From the NCBI GenBank assembly GCA_044426345.1, contig JAWXUP010000005.1:12310-76309 (forward strand): DNA of 64,000 nt. The letters run 5' to 3'. Of this stretch, positions 17,816 to 26,396 are shown piece after piece (the first letter of the stretch is position 1; the number at the start of each line of letters is the position of its first letter). The DNA comes from CAYJLC01 sp044426345. GTDB taxonomy: Bacteria > Bacillota > Clostridia > Oscillospirales > Butyricicoccaceae. The position numbers and the translations under genes were made by a program. Below the pieces are notes generated by a model, which was given only the letters and a program-made list of their open reading frames with translations, was not told where the DNA came from and searched no databases.

Positions 17816-18685
17816 TTAACCTTTAACAGCACCTACTGTTAAGCCTTTTTCGAAGAATTGTTGTACAAATGGATAAATTATAAGCATTGGAATAATTGCT
17901 ACAACCATTACTGAGTAAACCATTGTTTCACTTGAATAGTTTGCGTTACCAACACCGATTGATGCACTTGATGCATTGTCGATGATTAATGCTTTTAATA
18001 TAACTTGAAGTGGCATTTTTAGAGGATCTTTGATTAAAATCATTGTCCAGAAATAACCATTCCAACGGTTGATTGCACAATAAAGAGTTATTGTTGCAAA
18101 CATTGGTTTTGAAAGTGGTAGGAAAATTCTAAGGAATGTTCCCCAGTTTGTTAAACCGTCTACGCGAGCTGCTTCTTCAAGTTCAATTGGAATACCTTCG
18201 AAGTAAGAACGCATAATTACGATATAGAAAACGTTTACTGCGAAACCTATAATGATACCAAAACGAGTATCCATAAGTCCTAAGTTACTATAGTTTAAGT
18301 ACATTGGAATGATACCAGCTTTAAACCATAATGTAAACGAAATCGCAAATGAGAAGAAACGACGGAATTTAAGTTGTTTTCTTGATAGTGCGTATGAACC
18401 CATACTCATTACTACCAAGCTTGTAATTGTACCAAAAAATGTATAGTACAAAGTATTGTAGTACGAATTAAAGAAATTCGAAATTGATGGAATACCTGTA
18501 TACCCAGCTAAGTTAAAGTCAACTACACTAAATATAACTTTACCTCTGATAAGAGCATAACCATCACTAAATGATGCGATAATCAAGTAGTAGAATGGGT
18601 AAATTGTAACTATCAGAATAAGCACCATCAATATAATATTAAAGACGTCAAATAGTTTTTCGCCCGGAGATTTTTTTATTGTCAT
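17816..18685 (-). CDS. Carbohydrate ABC transporter permease (LplC/YtcP type)
   Basis: A 289-residue inner-membrane permease with six predicted helices. The first spans residues of about 14-36 and the last about 258-278. The ATPase-coupling EAA loop is EEAARVDGLTNWGTFLRIFLPLSKP (residues near 190-210; key residues EAA and G). I prefer the ATG at 18685 because AAGGTGA ends about six bases ahead; an ATG two codons earlier would touch it. It follows its partner permease by 34 bases and forms the heterodimeric channel with it. Confidence 0.9.
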   Translation of the reverse strand: MTIKKSPGEKLFDVFNIILMVLILIVTIYPFYYLIIASFSDGYALIRGKVIFSVVDFNLAGYTGIPSISNFFNSYYNTLYYTFFGTITSLVVMSMGSYALSRKQLKFRRFFSFAISFTLWFKAGIIPMYLNYSNLGLMDTRFGIIIGFAVNVFYIVIMRSYFEGIPIELEEAARVDGLTNWGTFLRIFLPLSKPMFATITLYCAINRWNGYFWTMILIKDPLKMPLQVILKALIIDNASSASIGVGNANYSSETMVYSVMVVAIIPMLIIYPFVQQFFEKGLTVGAVKG

Positions 18686-18719
18686 AATCATTCACCTTAT
18701 CTTAAAATTTTATTAAGCT

Positions 18720-19685
18720 TTACCATAAGCTTGTTTCTGTTAATCTTCTACTTGTCATATTAGCTGCAATTACTATGATAAATGAAACAAAAGAGTTACA
18801 TAAACCAATTGCAGTTGCATAGTCATATCTACCTTCTAGGATACCGGTACGGTATGAGTATGTTGTAATAACGTCAGCAGATTCATAAACAGCTGGTGAA
18901 TAAAGTAAGATGATCATTTCATAGCCGATTTCAAGAATCGAACCTAATTGTACAAGAAGCATTACAACAATTGTTGGAAGTAATCCTGGTAATGTTACAT
19001 GCCAAGTTTGTTTCCATCTATTAGCGCCGTCAATTCTTGCCGCTTCATATAAATCTTCTGGAATAGAAGTTAATGATGCGATATAAACGATAGAGCTATA
19101 ACCTGTTGTTTTCCATATATTAACTAATAAATAGATAGGAACGAACAAGTCTACATCTGCAAGGAAGAATACTGATTCTTTGCCTAACAAATTAAGTATC
19201 GAGTTTACAACACCTGTTGTAGGTGATAAAAACGTTGTTACCATACTACAAACAACTACCATAGATACGAAGTGAGGTATGTAGCTTACTGTTTGTACTA
19301 ATCTTCTGAATTTAACGCTAGATACTTCATTTAATAATAGCGCTAATATAATTGGTGCTGGGAAACCGAAAATTAGCGTACCAAAACTGATAACTAATGT
19401 GTTAATAACAGTTCTTGAGAAGTGTGCGCCATTGAAATACTCTATAAAGTATTCAAAGCCAACCCATGGACTATCCCATATACCAATTCTTGGACTATAG
19501 TCTTTAAATGCAATTAATAAACCAGATAATGGTCTATATGAAAATAAAAACACCAATAAAAGCATAGGAACTAACATTAAGTACAGGTCAAAGTTTGCGT
19601 ATTTTCTTTTAAGTTTTTGTAGTTTTGTAAATTGCGTCTTACCCGACGTAGTTGCATTATTTGCAACTGCTTGATTTGTTTTCAT
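18720..19685 (-). CDS. Carbohydrate ABC transporter permease (LplB type)
   Basis: A 321-residue permease and first gene of the transporter operon. Six helices are evident, starting at LYLMLVPMLLLVFLFSY, and the EAA loop is EAARIDGANRWKQTWHVTLPG. A strong AGGAGG nine bases before the ATG at 19685 fixes the start; a longer frame would lie over the ribosome site. A consensus promoter lies at 19710-19738. Together with the LplC-like permease it should import uronide oligosaccharides for the GH88 and Kdu enzymes. Confidence 0.9.
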   Translation of the reverse strand: MKTNQAVANNATTSGKTQFTKLQKLKRKYANFDLYLMLVPMLLLVFLFSYRPLSGLLIAFKDYSPRIGIWDSPWVGFEYFIEYFNGAHFSRTVINTLVISFGTLIFGFPAPIILALLLNEVSSVKFRRLVQTVSYIPHFVSMVVVCSMVTTFLSPTTGVVNSILNLLGKESVFFLADVDLFVPIYLLVNIWKTTGYSSIVYIASLTSIPEDLYEAARIDGANRWKQTWHVTLPGLLPTIVVMLLVQLGSILEIGYEMIILLYSPAVYESADVITTYSYRTGILEGRYDYATAIGLCNSFVSFIIVIAANMTSRRLTETSLW

Positions 19686-19709
19686 ATTGGATATCCCTCC
19701 TTGTATCAC

Positions 19710-19738
19710 ATTATACCTTTACAGTATTGTTTAGTCAA
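19710..19738 (-). promoter_or_regulatory. Promoter of the transporter operon
   Basis: On the minus strand, TTGACT (19733-19738), 17 bases, TATAAT (19710-19715). The leader is short, about 15-20 bases. Confidence 0.75.
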
Positions 19739-20063
19739 TGAACACATTTTTTGACGTGCACACAAGGCTTTTATTGGTCATTTTGACTAATAGCGATATT
19801 ATTGGATATTTTTTTATTATTTTTTATTCATTTTTTTCGATTTTTTTATAATTTTCATTGCATTTCAAAACAAACATCGTAATTTCTAATTATTTATTTA
19901 ACAATTTGTATATAATTTTTTAATAAATTTAAATATTTTTATTCACTAGCTTTTTGCAACTTTTGAATTTTTAGTGATAATAAACATAAATTTTTTGTGT
20001 TATTTTTAGACAAATGGTTACCTAACATTTTGGATATTATACATTGTGCACAAAAATTGGCGC
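19739..20063. other. AT-rich intergenic region without a gene
   Basis: About 325 bases of T-rich sequence between the transporter promoter and the end of the AraC regulator gene. I see no open frame with a ribosome site and no clear repeat. Confidence 0.5.
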
Positions 20064-20098
20064 AAAAAAATAGCGAGATTGCCCCGCTAATTTTTTTC
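20064..20098. terminator. Bidirectional hairpin terminator at the end of the AraC regulator gene
   Basis: TAGCG and CGCTA flanked by A7 and T7 on either side of an internal loop. It overlaps the stop codon of the minus-strand gene, and the A/T tracts serve both directions. Confidence 0.7.
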
Positions 20099-21616
20099 AT
20101 CATCTTGCTCTTTTTCAAGCATACTCATATATTGTTTTGGAGTTATATCGTTGTATTTCTTAAAAATTCGAATAAAAGTGTTTAAATTGACGATTCCAAC
20201 GCGCTCTGCAATGTCCGCAATTTTCATTTTCGGGTTTTCTTTCATAATATCAAGAGAATGTAGATATCTTTGGTATGAAACATATTCCTTGAAATTCATC
20301 TCCATTTTGTTTTTAAAAAGAGTGCTCATATAGGCAAATGACATTCCAAAATGGTCTGCAACATCGCGAAGACCTATATCTTGCGAAATATGGTCTAAAA
20401 CATATTGTGCTAAGTTATCTTTTAGCTTTTCATCATCTTCTAATGCACGTGATAATTTATCACCTTCACCTTGCAAGCTTAATAATTCATTATCCGCATC
20501 AATTTGACTATTATTAACAGCAAATCTAGCTTTTATAGTCATTTGTTCTAGCTGCTTATGTAGTTCTAGATTTTGATTTTGCAATTTTCTAATATACGCT
20601 GTTATACCGTGGATTTCACCATCAGAAAAATCTACATCATCGGCCTCACTAGAAACATACTCTAACAATTTAGTTATAGGATAGAAAACCATCATAGTTA
20701 ACCTATCGGTTATTAGATAAATCATAAGAAATACAGGTATTAAAATTGCTATTAACATTAATATAGTAGTTACAAGTTCCTCTGTTGCATCAGTTTGACT
20801 TATTAAACAATACATTATATCAAAGTAGTCTGACTTGTACATTCTATATTGCGTATCTTCGTTTTTATTCGAAACAAGCTCCCCACTAGAAATAGTTGTA
20901 ACATAGAACAAACTCTGATTGGTACTACTTTCTTGAGTTGTTGGAGTTCTTAAATCTAGCACATTTTGTGCATTTTCCCAGAAAAACATATCACCGAAAT
21001 TTTCACTGTTTACATATATAGAGTCGAAATCTTTATAACATATTAAATAAGCATTTTTGCTACCAACATTTTTTTGCGTTATAAAGTACAAATGTTCATC
21101 TGTTAAAATAGAAAATTCTTCATCTTGAGAATAATTTAAATACTCTACAACAACTTTTAGCTCTCTACTTGCGATATCAAGGGTGGATAGTGCGTTATCA
21201 AGACTTGATCCACCTGACCTAGTTACTGCTAACTCTAAATCCTCGTGATAAACTATAAACTTTGCACCTATCTGACTATTTTCGTCAGAAATTTCTATCA
21301 AAGCATTTCTCAACTCCGATATAATAGCGCTTTCTTTATCGTCAGAGTTTGTAAGTGTAAACAACGTAAAAGAGTTTTCCAGTTTAAATACTTCGGATAT
21401 CTCAAAAAAGTCTCTATAAGTATTTTCGAAAGCAGTTACCTCAGTTAAAAACTTGTTATCATTTATAATAACGGCATTTTCGTTCTCATTCGCCTCAATT
21501 ATAAGGTAGGAAGCAAACCCAACCAAAGCCACTATACAAAATATGACAGATGCATATATTCTAACGACTCTTTTATAATATTTTCTATCGTTTATTTCCT
21601 TTTTTTTACTAGCCAT
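20087..21616 (-). CDS. Membrane-anchored AraC-family transcriptional regulator
   Basis: About 509 residues. A membrane helix at residues of about 16-39 and another at 281-303 enclose an extracytoplasmic sensor domain. A short coiled linker and an AraC DNA-binding domain with two helix-turn-helix units (about 400-500; IGLRDVADHFGMSFAYMS and MKIADIAERVGIVNLNTF) follow. This plan is like B. subtilis YtdP/YesS-type regulators next to pectin genes. The start at 21616 has AGAGGAT six bases upstream; an ATG 36 bases earlier is possible. It has its own promoter, and probably senses an extracellular uronide or stress and controls the transporter or uxu genes. Confidence 0.85.
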   Translation of the reverse strand: MASKKKEINDRKYYKRVVRIYASVIFCIVALVGFASYLIIEANENENAVIINDNKFLTEVTAFENTYRDFFEISEVFKLENSFTLFTLTNSDDKESAIISELRNALIEISDENSQIGAKFIVYHEDLELAVTRSGGSSLDNALSTLDIASRELKVVVEYLNYSQDEEFSILTDEHLYFITQKNVGSKNAYLICYKDFDSIYVNSENFGDMFFWENAQNVLDLRTPTTQESSTNQSLFYVTTISSGELVSNKNEDTQYRMYKSDYFDIMYCLISQTDATEELVTTILMLIAILIPVFLMIYLITDRLTMMVFYPITKLLEYVSSEADDVDFSDGEIHGITAYIRKLQNQNLELHKQLEQMTIKARFAVNNSQIDADNELLSLQGEGDKLSRALEDDEKLKDNLAQYVLDHISQDIGLRDVADHFGMSFAYMSTLFKNKMEMNFKEYVSYQRYLHSLDIMKENPKMKIADIAERVGIVNLNTFIRIFKKYNDITPKQYMSMLEKEQDDEKN

Positions 21617-21729
21617 TATAATCCTCTTTTTAGTTTCTCTTTTATTGCTCATACAAATTTTACTTCTTTTTTTCGATTGCTATAAAAATATAAATAAAAT
21701 TAAAACTATATACCAACTCTATATTAATA

Positions 21730-21757
21730 ATTATAACATATTTTTTTTAAATGTCAA
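21730..21757 (-). promoter_or_regulatory. Promoter of the AraC regulator gene
   Basis: On the minus strand, TTGACA (21752-21757), 16 bases, TATAAT (21730-21735). Confidence 0.65.
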
Positions 21758-22177
21758 TAAAGTATATTTAATTCACTTTTTTTGCCAAATCTCAACTTTT
21801 AAATACTTTTTTTATCGTAATTTTACAGAAAATCAAAAAAACACCGTTTTTTATAATTCGATTTTTTCTCGTTTTCTTTTGTTTTCAAGCGAAATTTTTA
21901 AATAGTTTTTTCTATAATTTCTATTTTTTTATAATTTTCAATGCACTACCCAAAGAAATTATATTCACTTTTTTCTACGAAAATATTGCACTGTATACAT
22001 CATTTTTGTATCTAAATATTCCAGTTATTTAGATTTTAAACTTGCATTTTCGAAATTTCACAATATTATTTCACTCTTATTTTACCTTATATCTTATTTT
22101 GTTAAAAAAATATCTTATTTTTGTCTTTTATTCATTAAAAAAAGTAACAAAACATTGCAAAAAAAACAAAATAATAC
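21758..22177. other. Divergent regulatory region between the AraC regulator and uxuA
   Basis: Very AT-rich, no gene. It contains CTGTATACAT at 21991-22000, related to palindromes in the other uronate promoters, and probably holds the operators for uxuA. Confidence 0.45.
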
Positions 22178-22206
22178 TTGCAAATAAGCCCTTAATATGC
22201 TAACAT
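22178..22206 (+). promoter_or_regulatory. Possible uxuA promoter
   Basis: TTGCAA (22178-22183), 17 bases, TAACAT (22201-22206). The -10 is poor, and a second AT-rich hexamer follows closely. Confidence 0.3.
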
Positions 22207-22242
22207 TATATTATATAAAAATTAACTATTAGGAGTAATATT

Positions 22243-23319
22243 ATGAAAATGACATTTAGATGGTTTGGCGAAGGTTATGATTCTGTAACTCTTGAACAAA
22301 TCAAACAAATTCCAGGTATGCACGGCGTTATCACTACCTTGTATGCAACAAAACCAGGCGAAGAATGGGATATCGAAGACATTCGCGCTATCAAAAAACA
22401 AGTAGAAGATGCTGGCTTATTTATTGATGGTATCGAAAGTGTTAACATTCACGATTCAATCAAAATTGGTTCTGAAGACCGTGATATGTACATTCAAAAC
22501 TATATTAGAACGCTTGAAAAACTTGCTCAAGAAGATATCAAACTTGTTTGTTACAACTTTATGCCTGTTTTCGACTGGACTCGTTCAGAACTTGCAAAAG
22601 TACGTCCTGATGGTTCAACTGTTTTAGCTTATGACCAAAATATCATCGATACTATCGATCCTACAAAAATGTTCGAAGGTATGGATACTAACGGTTTCAT
22701 TATGCCAGGTTGGGAACCAGAAAGAATGGCAACTGTTAAAGAATTATTTGAAAAATATGCTGAAGTTTCTCCAGAAAAATTATTCGACAACTTAGTGTAC
22801 TTCTTAAATGCAATTATGCCAACTTGTGACAAATACGATATCAATATGGCTATCCATATAGACGATCCAGCTTGGAGCGTGTTTGGTCTTCCTCGTATCA
22901 TCACTTGTAAAGAAGCTTTACATAAACTTATGAACGCTGTTCCTAATAAACACAATGGTGTTACTTTATGTACTGGTAGTTTAAGTTCAAATCCTGACAA
23001 TGATATCCCTGACATCATTCGTTCACTTAAAGGCAGAATTCACTTTGCTCACGTTAGAAATACAAAACATACTGCTCCTGGCGTTTTCGAAGAAGCTTGT
23101 CACTGGGCTGAAGATGGTATCCTAGATATGGCTGACATAATTCGTGCTCTTGTTGATATCGACTTTGCAGGTCCAGTTCGTCCTGACCACGGTCGTATGA
23201 TTTGGGGCGAAAGTGGTATGCCTGGTTACGGTCTATATGACAGAGCTTTAGGTGCACAATATATCCTTGGTTTATACGATGCTCTTCGCAAAGATAGCCG
23301 TACATATATGAAAAAATAA
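22243..23319 (+). CDS. uxuA: Mannonate dehydratase
   Basis: A 358-residue xylose-isomerase-fold enzyme that dehydrates D-mannonate to 2-keto-3-deoxygluconate. The opening MTFRWFGEGYDSVTLEQI, the metal-site run MAIHIDDPAWSVFGLPRI and IHFAHVRNTKH, and RPDHGRMIWGE are typical of UxuA. An AGGAG lies seven bases before the ATG. It leads the uxu pair and joins glucuronate degradation to the same intermediate as KduD. An AraC regulator gene is transcribed away from it. Confidence 0.95.
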   Translation: MKMTFRWFGEGYDSVTLEQIKQIPGMHGVITTLYATKPGEEWDIEDIRAIKKQVEDAGLFIDGIESVNIHDSIKIGSEDRDMYIQNYIRTLEKLAQEDIKLVCYNFMPVFDWTRSELAKVRPDGSTVLAYDQNIIDTIDPTKMFEGMDTNGFIMPGWEPERMATVKELFEKYAEVSPEKLFDNLVYFLNAIMPTCDKYDINMAIHIDDPAWSVFGLPRIITCKEALHKLMNAVPNKHNGVTLCTGSLSSNPDNDIPDIIRSLKGRIHFAHVRNTKHTAPGVFEEACHWAEDGILDMADIIRALVDIDFAGPVRPDHGRMIWGESGMPGYGLYDRALGAQYILGLYDALRKDSRTYMKK

Positions 23320-23336
23320 CTTATATTAAATTATTA

Positions 23337-23368
23337 TATGCCACTGAAATGTTCATTTTGGTGGCATA
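23337..23368 (+). other. Intercistronic hairpin between uxuA and uxuB
   Basis: TATGCCAC and GTGGCATA close a stem whose inner AAATG/CATTT can also pair. No T-run follows, so it more likely stabilises or processes the mRNA than terminates it. Confidence 0.5.
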
Positions 23369-23393
23369 TCTAAAATAGGGAGGACTTTTTAGT

Positions 23394-25004
23394 ATGAAAA
23401 TGAATTTAGAAAGCTTAAAACAAGCTGAACAATGGGGCGAAATTGGTGTTGCTCTTCCAAAATACGACCCTGCTCAAATCCTTAAAAACACAAACGAAAC
23501 ACCTAAATGGGTACACTTTGGCGCTGGTAATATTTTCCGTGGTTTTGTTGGTAAAATCAACCAAATTATGCTAAACGAAGGTGCTGCAGACACTGGTATT
23601 ATCGCAGTTGACACTTTTGACTATGACATTATCCACAAAATCTATCACGATTACGACAACTTGACTATGCTGGTTAATTTACAACCTGATGGTAGTATGG
23701 TTAAAGAAATCATTGCAAGTATCATTAAATCATACGCAGTAGATGCTACAAACAAATCTGTTATGGACGAAATGATTGCAATTTTCGAAAATCCTAGCCT
23801 ACAAATGGCAAGTTTTACTGTAACTGAAAAAGGTTATGCTATCAAAAACCCAGCTGGCGAATATTTAGGCGTTGTACAAGCTGATATCGCTGATGAACCT
23901 AAAAATTCACGTCATGTTATGAGTATTGTTACATACTTAATGTATAAACGTTTCTTAAAAGGCGAACTTCCAATGGCTCTTGTAAGTATGGATAACTGTA
24001 GCCACAATGGTGATATCCTTAAAGGTTCTGTTCTTGAAATTGCAGAACAATGGGCTGCTACTTCGAAAGTTCCTGCTGAATTCATTGCTTACTTAAATGA
24101 TGAATCAAAAGTTTCTTTCCCTTGGTCTATGATTGACAAAATCACTCCTCGTCCAGCTAAAGAAGTTGAACTTGAACTTGAAAAAATCGGCATTGAAGAT
24201 ATGGCTCCAATAATTACTTCAAAAAATACTTTTATAGCTCCATTCGTAAATGCAGAAACTCCTCAATATCTAGTTATTGAAGATAAATTCCCTAATGGCA
24301 AACCTGCTTTAGAAGTTGGTGGCGTTTACATCACAGATCGTGACACTGTAAACAAAAGTGAAACTATGAAAGTTACAACTTGTCTAAACCCTCTTCACAC
24401 TGCCCTATCGGTTTTCGGTTGTGTTTTAGGACACACTAGAATTTTCGAAGAAATGCGTGATCCAGAACTTAAAGCTTTAGTTGAAAAAATCGGCTATGTT
24501 GAAGCTATGCCTGTTGTTGTTGACCCTAAAATCATCGACCCTAAAGCGTTTATCGATGAAGTTCTAAACGATAGATTTGCTAACCCATTCGTTCCAGACG
24601 AACCTCAACGTATCGTTACTGATACATCTCAAAAAGTTGGTATTCGTTTTGGCGAAACTATCAAATCATACATCGAAAGCGAAACTTTAGATGTTAATGA
24701 TTTAACTTTCATTCCTCTAACTATCGCTGGTTGGCTTAGATATTTACTTGCTGTTGATGACAATGGCGAAGATATGAAACTAAGCTCTGACCCTCTTTTA
24801 GAAGAACTTACAACTAAACTTGCTGACATTAAACTTGGTGGCGCATACGAAAATCAAGCTCTAGAAATTTTATCTAATGCATCAATTTTCGGTCTTGACC
24901 TTGTTGCTTGTGGTTTAGCTGATAAAATCGAAGATATGTTCGTTGAACTTATCCAAGGACCTGGTGCTGTTCGCGAAACTCTTAAAAAATACTTAGCAAA
25001 CTAA
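23394..25004 (+). CDS. uxuB: Fructuronate reductase / mannitol dehydrogenase family
   Basis: A 536-residue polyol-type dehydrogenase without signal peptide. The dinucleotide-binding region is WVHFGAGNIFRGFVGKI (near 38-54). The substrate lysine and surrounding loop lie in FPWSMIDKITPRP, and TCLNPLHTALSVFGCVLG is characteristic of the family. Directly after uxuA it should reduce D-fructuronate to D-mannonate. GGGAGGA precedes the ATG. Tagaturonate reductase is the main alternative, but pairing with uxuA argues for fructuronate. Confidence 0.88.
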   Translation: MKMNLESLKQAEQWGEIGVALPKYDPAQILKNTNETPKWVHFGAGNIFRGFVGKINQIMLNEGAADTGIIAVDTFDYDIIHKIYHDYDNLTMLVNLQPDGSMVKEIIASIIKSYAVDATNKSVMDEMIAIFENPSLQMASFTVTEKGYAIKNPAGEYLGVVQADIADEPKNSRHVMSIVTYLMYKRFLKGELPMALVSMDNCSHNGDILKGSVLEIAEQWAATSKVPAEFIAYLNDESKVSFPWSMIDKITPRPAKEVELELEKIGIEDMAPIITSKNTFIAPFVNAETPQYLVIEDKFPNGKPALEVGGVYITDRDTVNKSETMKVTTCLNPLHTALSVFGCVLGHTRIFEEMRDPELKALVEKIGYVEAMPVVVDPKIIDPKAFIDEVLNDRFANPFVPDEPQRIVTDTSQKVGIRFGETIKSYIESETLDVNDLTFIPLTIAGWLRYLLAVDDNGEDMKLSSDPLLEELTTKLADIKLGGAYENQALEILSNASIFGLDLVACGLADKIEDMFVELIQGPGAVRETLKKYLAN

Positions 25005-25016
25005 TTATATCTGATT

Positions 25017-25051
25017 AAAGCTCTAAAACATTTAAGTTTTAGAGCTTTTTT
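25017..25051 (+). terminator. Terminator of uxuAB
   Basis: AAAGCTCTAAAAC and GTTTTAGAGCTTT pair perfectly around a six-base loop, followed by T. Confidence 0.93.
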
Positions 25052-25089
25052 GCACTCAAAAATCTTTTTTTGAATGTTTTTTTGCTATA

Positions 25090-25285
25090 TACACTGTTTT
25101 TTACCTCTTACCACTCGTGCTATCTTTTTTTTTGGAAGTACGCAGTCCGGCATTCGTGCATCATAATAAATAATGCGTAACAAACTCCCTCAGTCACTTC
25201 GGTGACAGCTCCCTGTAGGGGCGAACACTGTTCGCCCGTGACCACGCTATAAAAATCTCGCTATTTTGAAAATAACGCACCCTAT
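25090..25285 (-). repeat. Inverted mosaic copy of the intergenic repeat (modules D fragment, B, A)
   Basis: On the minus strand this carries the 70-bp-unit sequence (GGGCGAAC/GTTCGCCC hairpin), then the end of module B with its GTCAC-CGAA-GTGAC hairpin, then a decayed end of module D. The 25052-25401 gap holds no gene. Confidence 0.75.
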
Positions 25286-25378
25286 ACCCTTAGTTTTCCT
25301 CTACCAACCGTTCACCGAGTAATAAATTCACATCAAATAAATTAAAACTGACTCATCAGTCTCCCCTTCAACTTTCTA

Positions 25379-25407
25379 TTGCTTTATTGTTCTCCAAAAG
25401 CTATAAT
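25379..25407 (+). promoter_or_regulatory. Promoter of the DMT transporter gene
   Basis: TTGCTT (25379-25384), 17 bases, TATAAT (25402-25407). Confidence 0.6.
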
Positions 25408-25441
25408 ATAGTAGTTAGTGTTACTATATAAGGAGAAATTT

Positions 25442-26326
25442 ATGAATATACATACAATCGCAATAATTTTAGCTGGTTTTTTTTGGGGAACTAACGGTTT
25501 TTTCTGTCGCATTTTAGTCGAAGGTGGTTTAACTTCTAACCAAGTAGTTTTTCTTCGCTTTTTAGGAGCAACCATTTTCTTTTGTGTTGCTATTTTTTGC
25601 ACCGATAAACAACAATTCAAGATAAAAAAACAAGATATATGGTGCTTTTTAGGTAGTGGTTTTTGTAGTTTACTATTTTTTACAGCGTGCTACTTTCAAG
25701 CTATGAATGTTCTCAGTTTATCTGCTGCTGCTATTTTGTTATACACTGCTCCGATTTTTATTGCTATAATTTCCAGAGTGTTATTTAAAGAGAAGTTTAC
25801 ATTTGTAAAGTTGCTTGCTCTCGCCCTTTCTTTTACAGGTTGTATTTTAGTTTGTGGAGTTGGAAATTTAAGTTTTTCTGCTAAAGGTATTTTATTAGGT
25901 TTAGGAGCCGGTTTAGGATATGCTCTTTACAGCGTTTTTTGTAAACTCGCTTACGAGCGTGGCTATACAAACAATACCGTGAATTTCTATTCTTGTGGTC
26001 TTGCCTCTATAGGTTGCCAAATTCTTTGGAATACCAGCGACTCATTTTTGCTTATATCACATTCACCTTTTAGTATAACTATTGCAATTTTATGTGCTTT
26101 TTTGGGTTGTTTCATACCTTATATGCTATATTCTTACGGAATTACAGTCGTAAATATCTCAAAAGCATCAATTTTAGCCTCTATCGAGCTTGTAACAGCA
26201 ACTGTTTTGGGCGTAGTATTATATCGCGAAGTTATGAATTTTTACTCAATTTTAGGTATTATTATGATTTTAAGTGCTATATTTATATTAAATATTAAAA
26301 ATTTGTCTCAAAAAATTGATTTATAG
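25442..26326 (+). CDS. DMT-superfamily (EamA) transporter
   Basis: A 294-residue inner-membrane protein with ten predicted helices in two EamA repeats (residues of about 5-135 and 150-290). Such proteins export metabolites or amino acids by exchange with ions; the substrate is unknown. The start at 25442 follows AAGGAGAAATTT, and an upstream ATG in the same frame lacks an RBS and would precede the first helix with charged residues. The next gene starts 70 bases later and may be cotranscribed. Confidence 0.88.
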   Translation: MNIHTIAIILAGFFWGTNGFFCRILVEGGLTSNQVVFLRFLGATIFFCVAIFCTDKQQFKIKKQDIWCFLGSGFCSLLFFTACYFQAMNVLSLSAAAILLYTAPIFIAIISRVLFKEKFTFVKLLALALSFTGCILVCGVGNLSFSAKGILLGLGAGLGYALYSVFCKLAYERGYTNNTVNFYSCGLASIGCQILWNTSDSFLLISHSPFSITIAILCAFLGCFIPYMLYSYGITVVNISKASILASIELVTATVLGVVLYREVMNFYSILGIIMILSAIFILNIKNLSQKIDL

Positions 26327-26396
26327 CAATATATATGATAAACTATTTGTGTATGAGAAAAAATACGTAATTTATATAAAAATTTTTGGAGGACTT

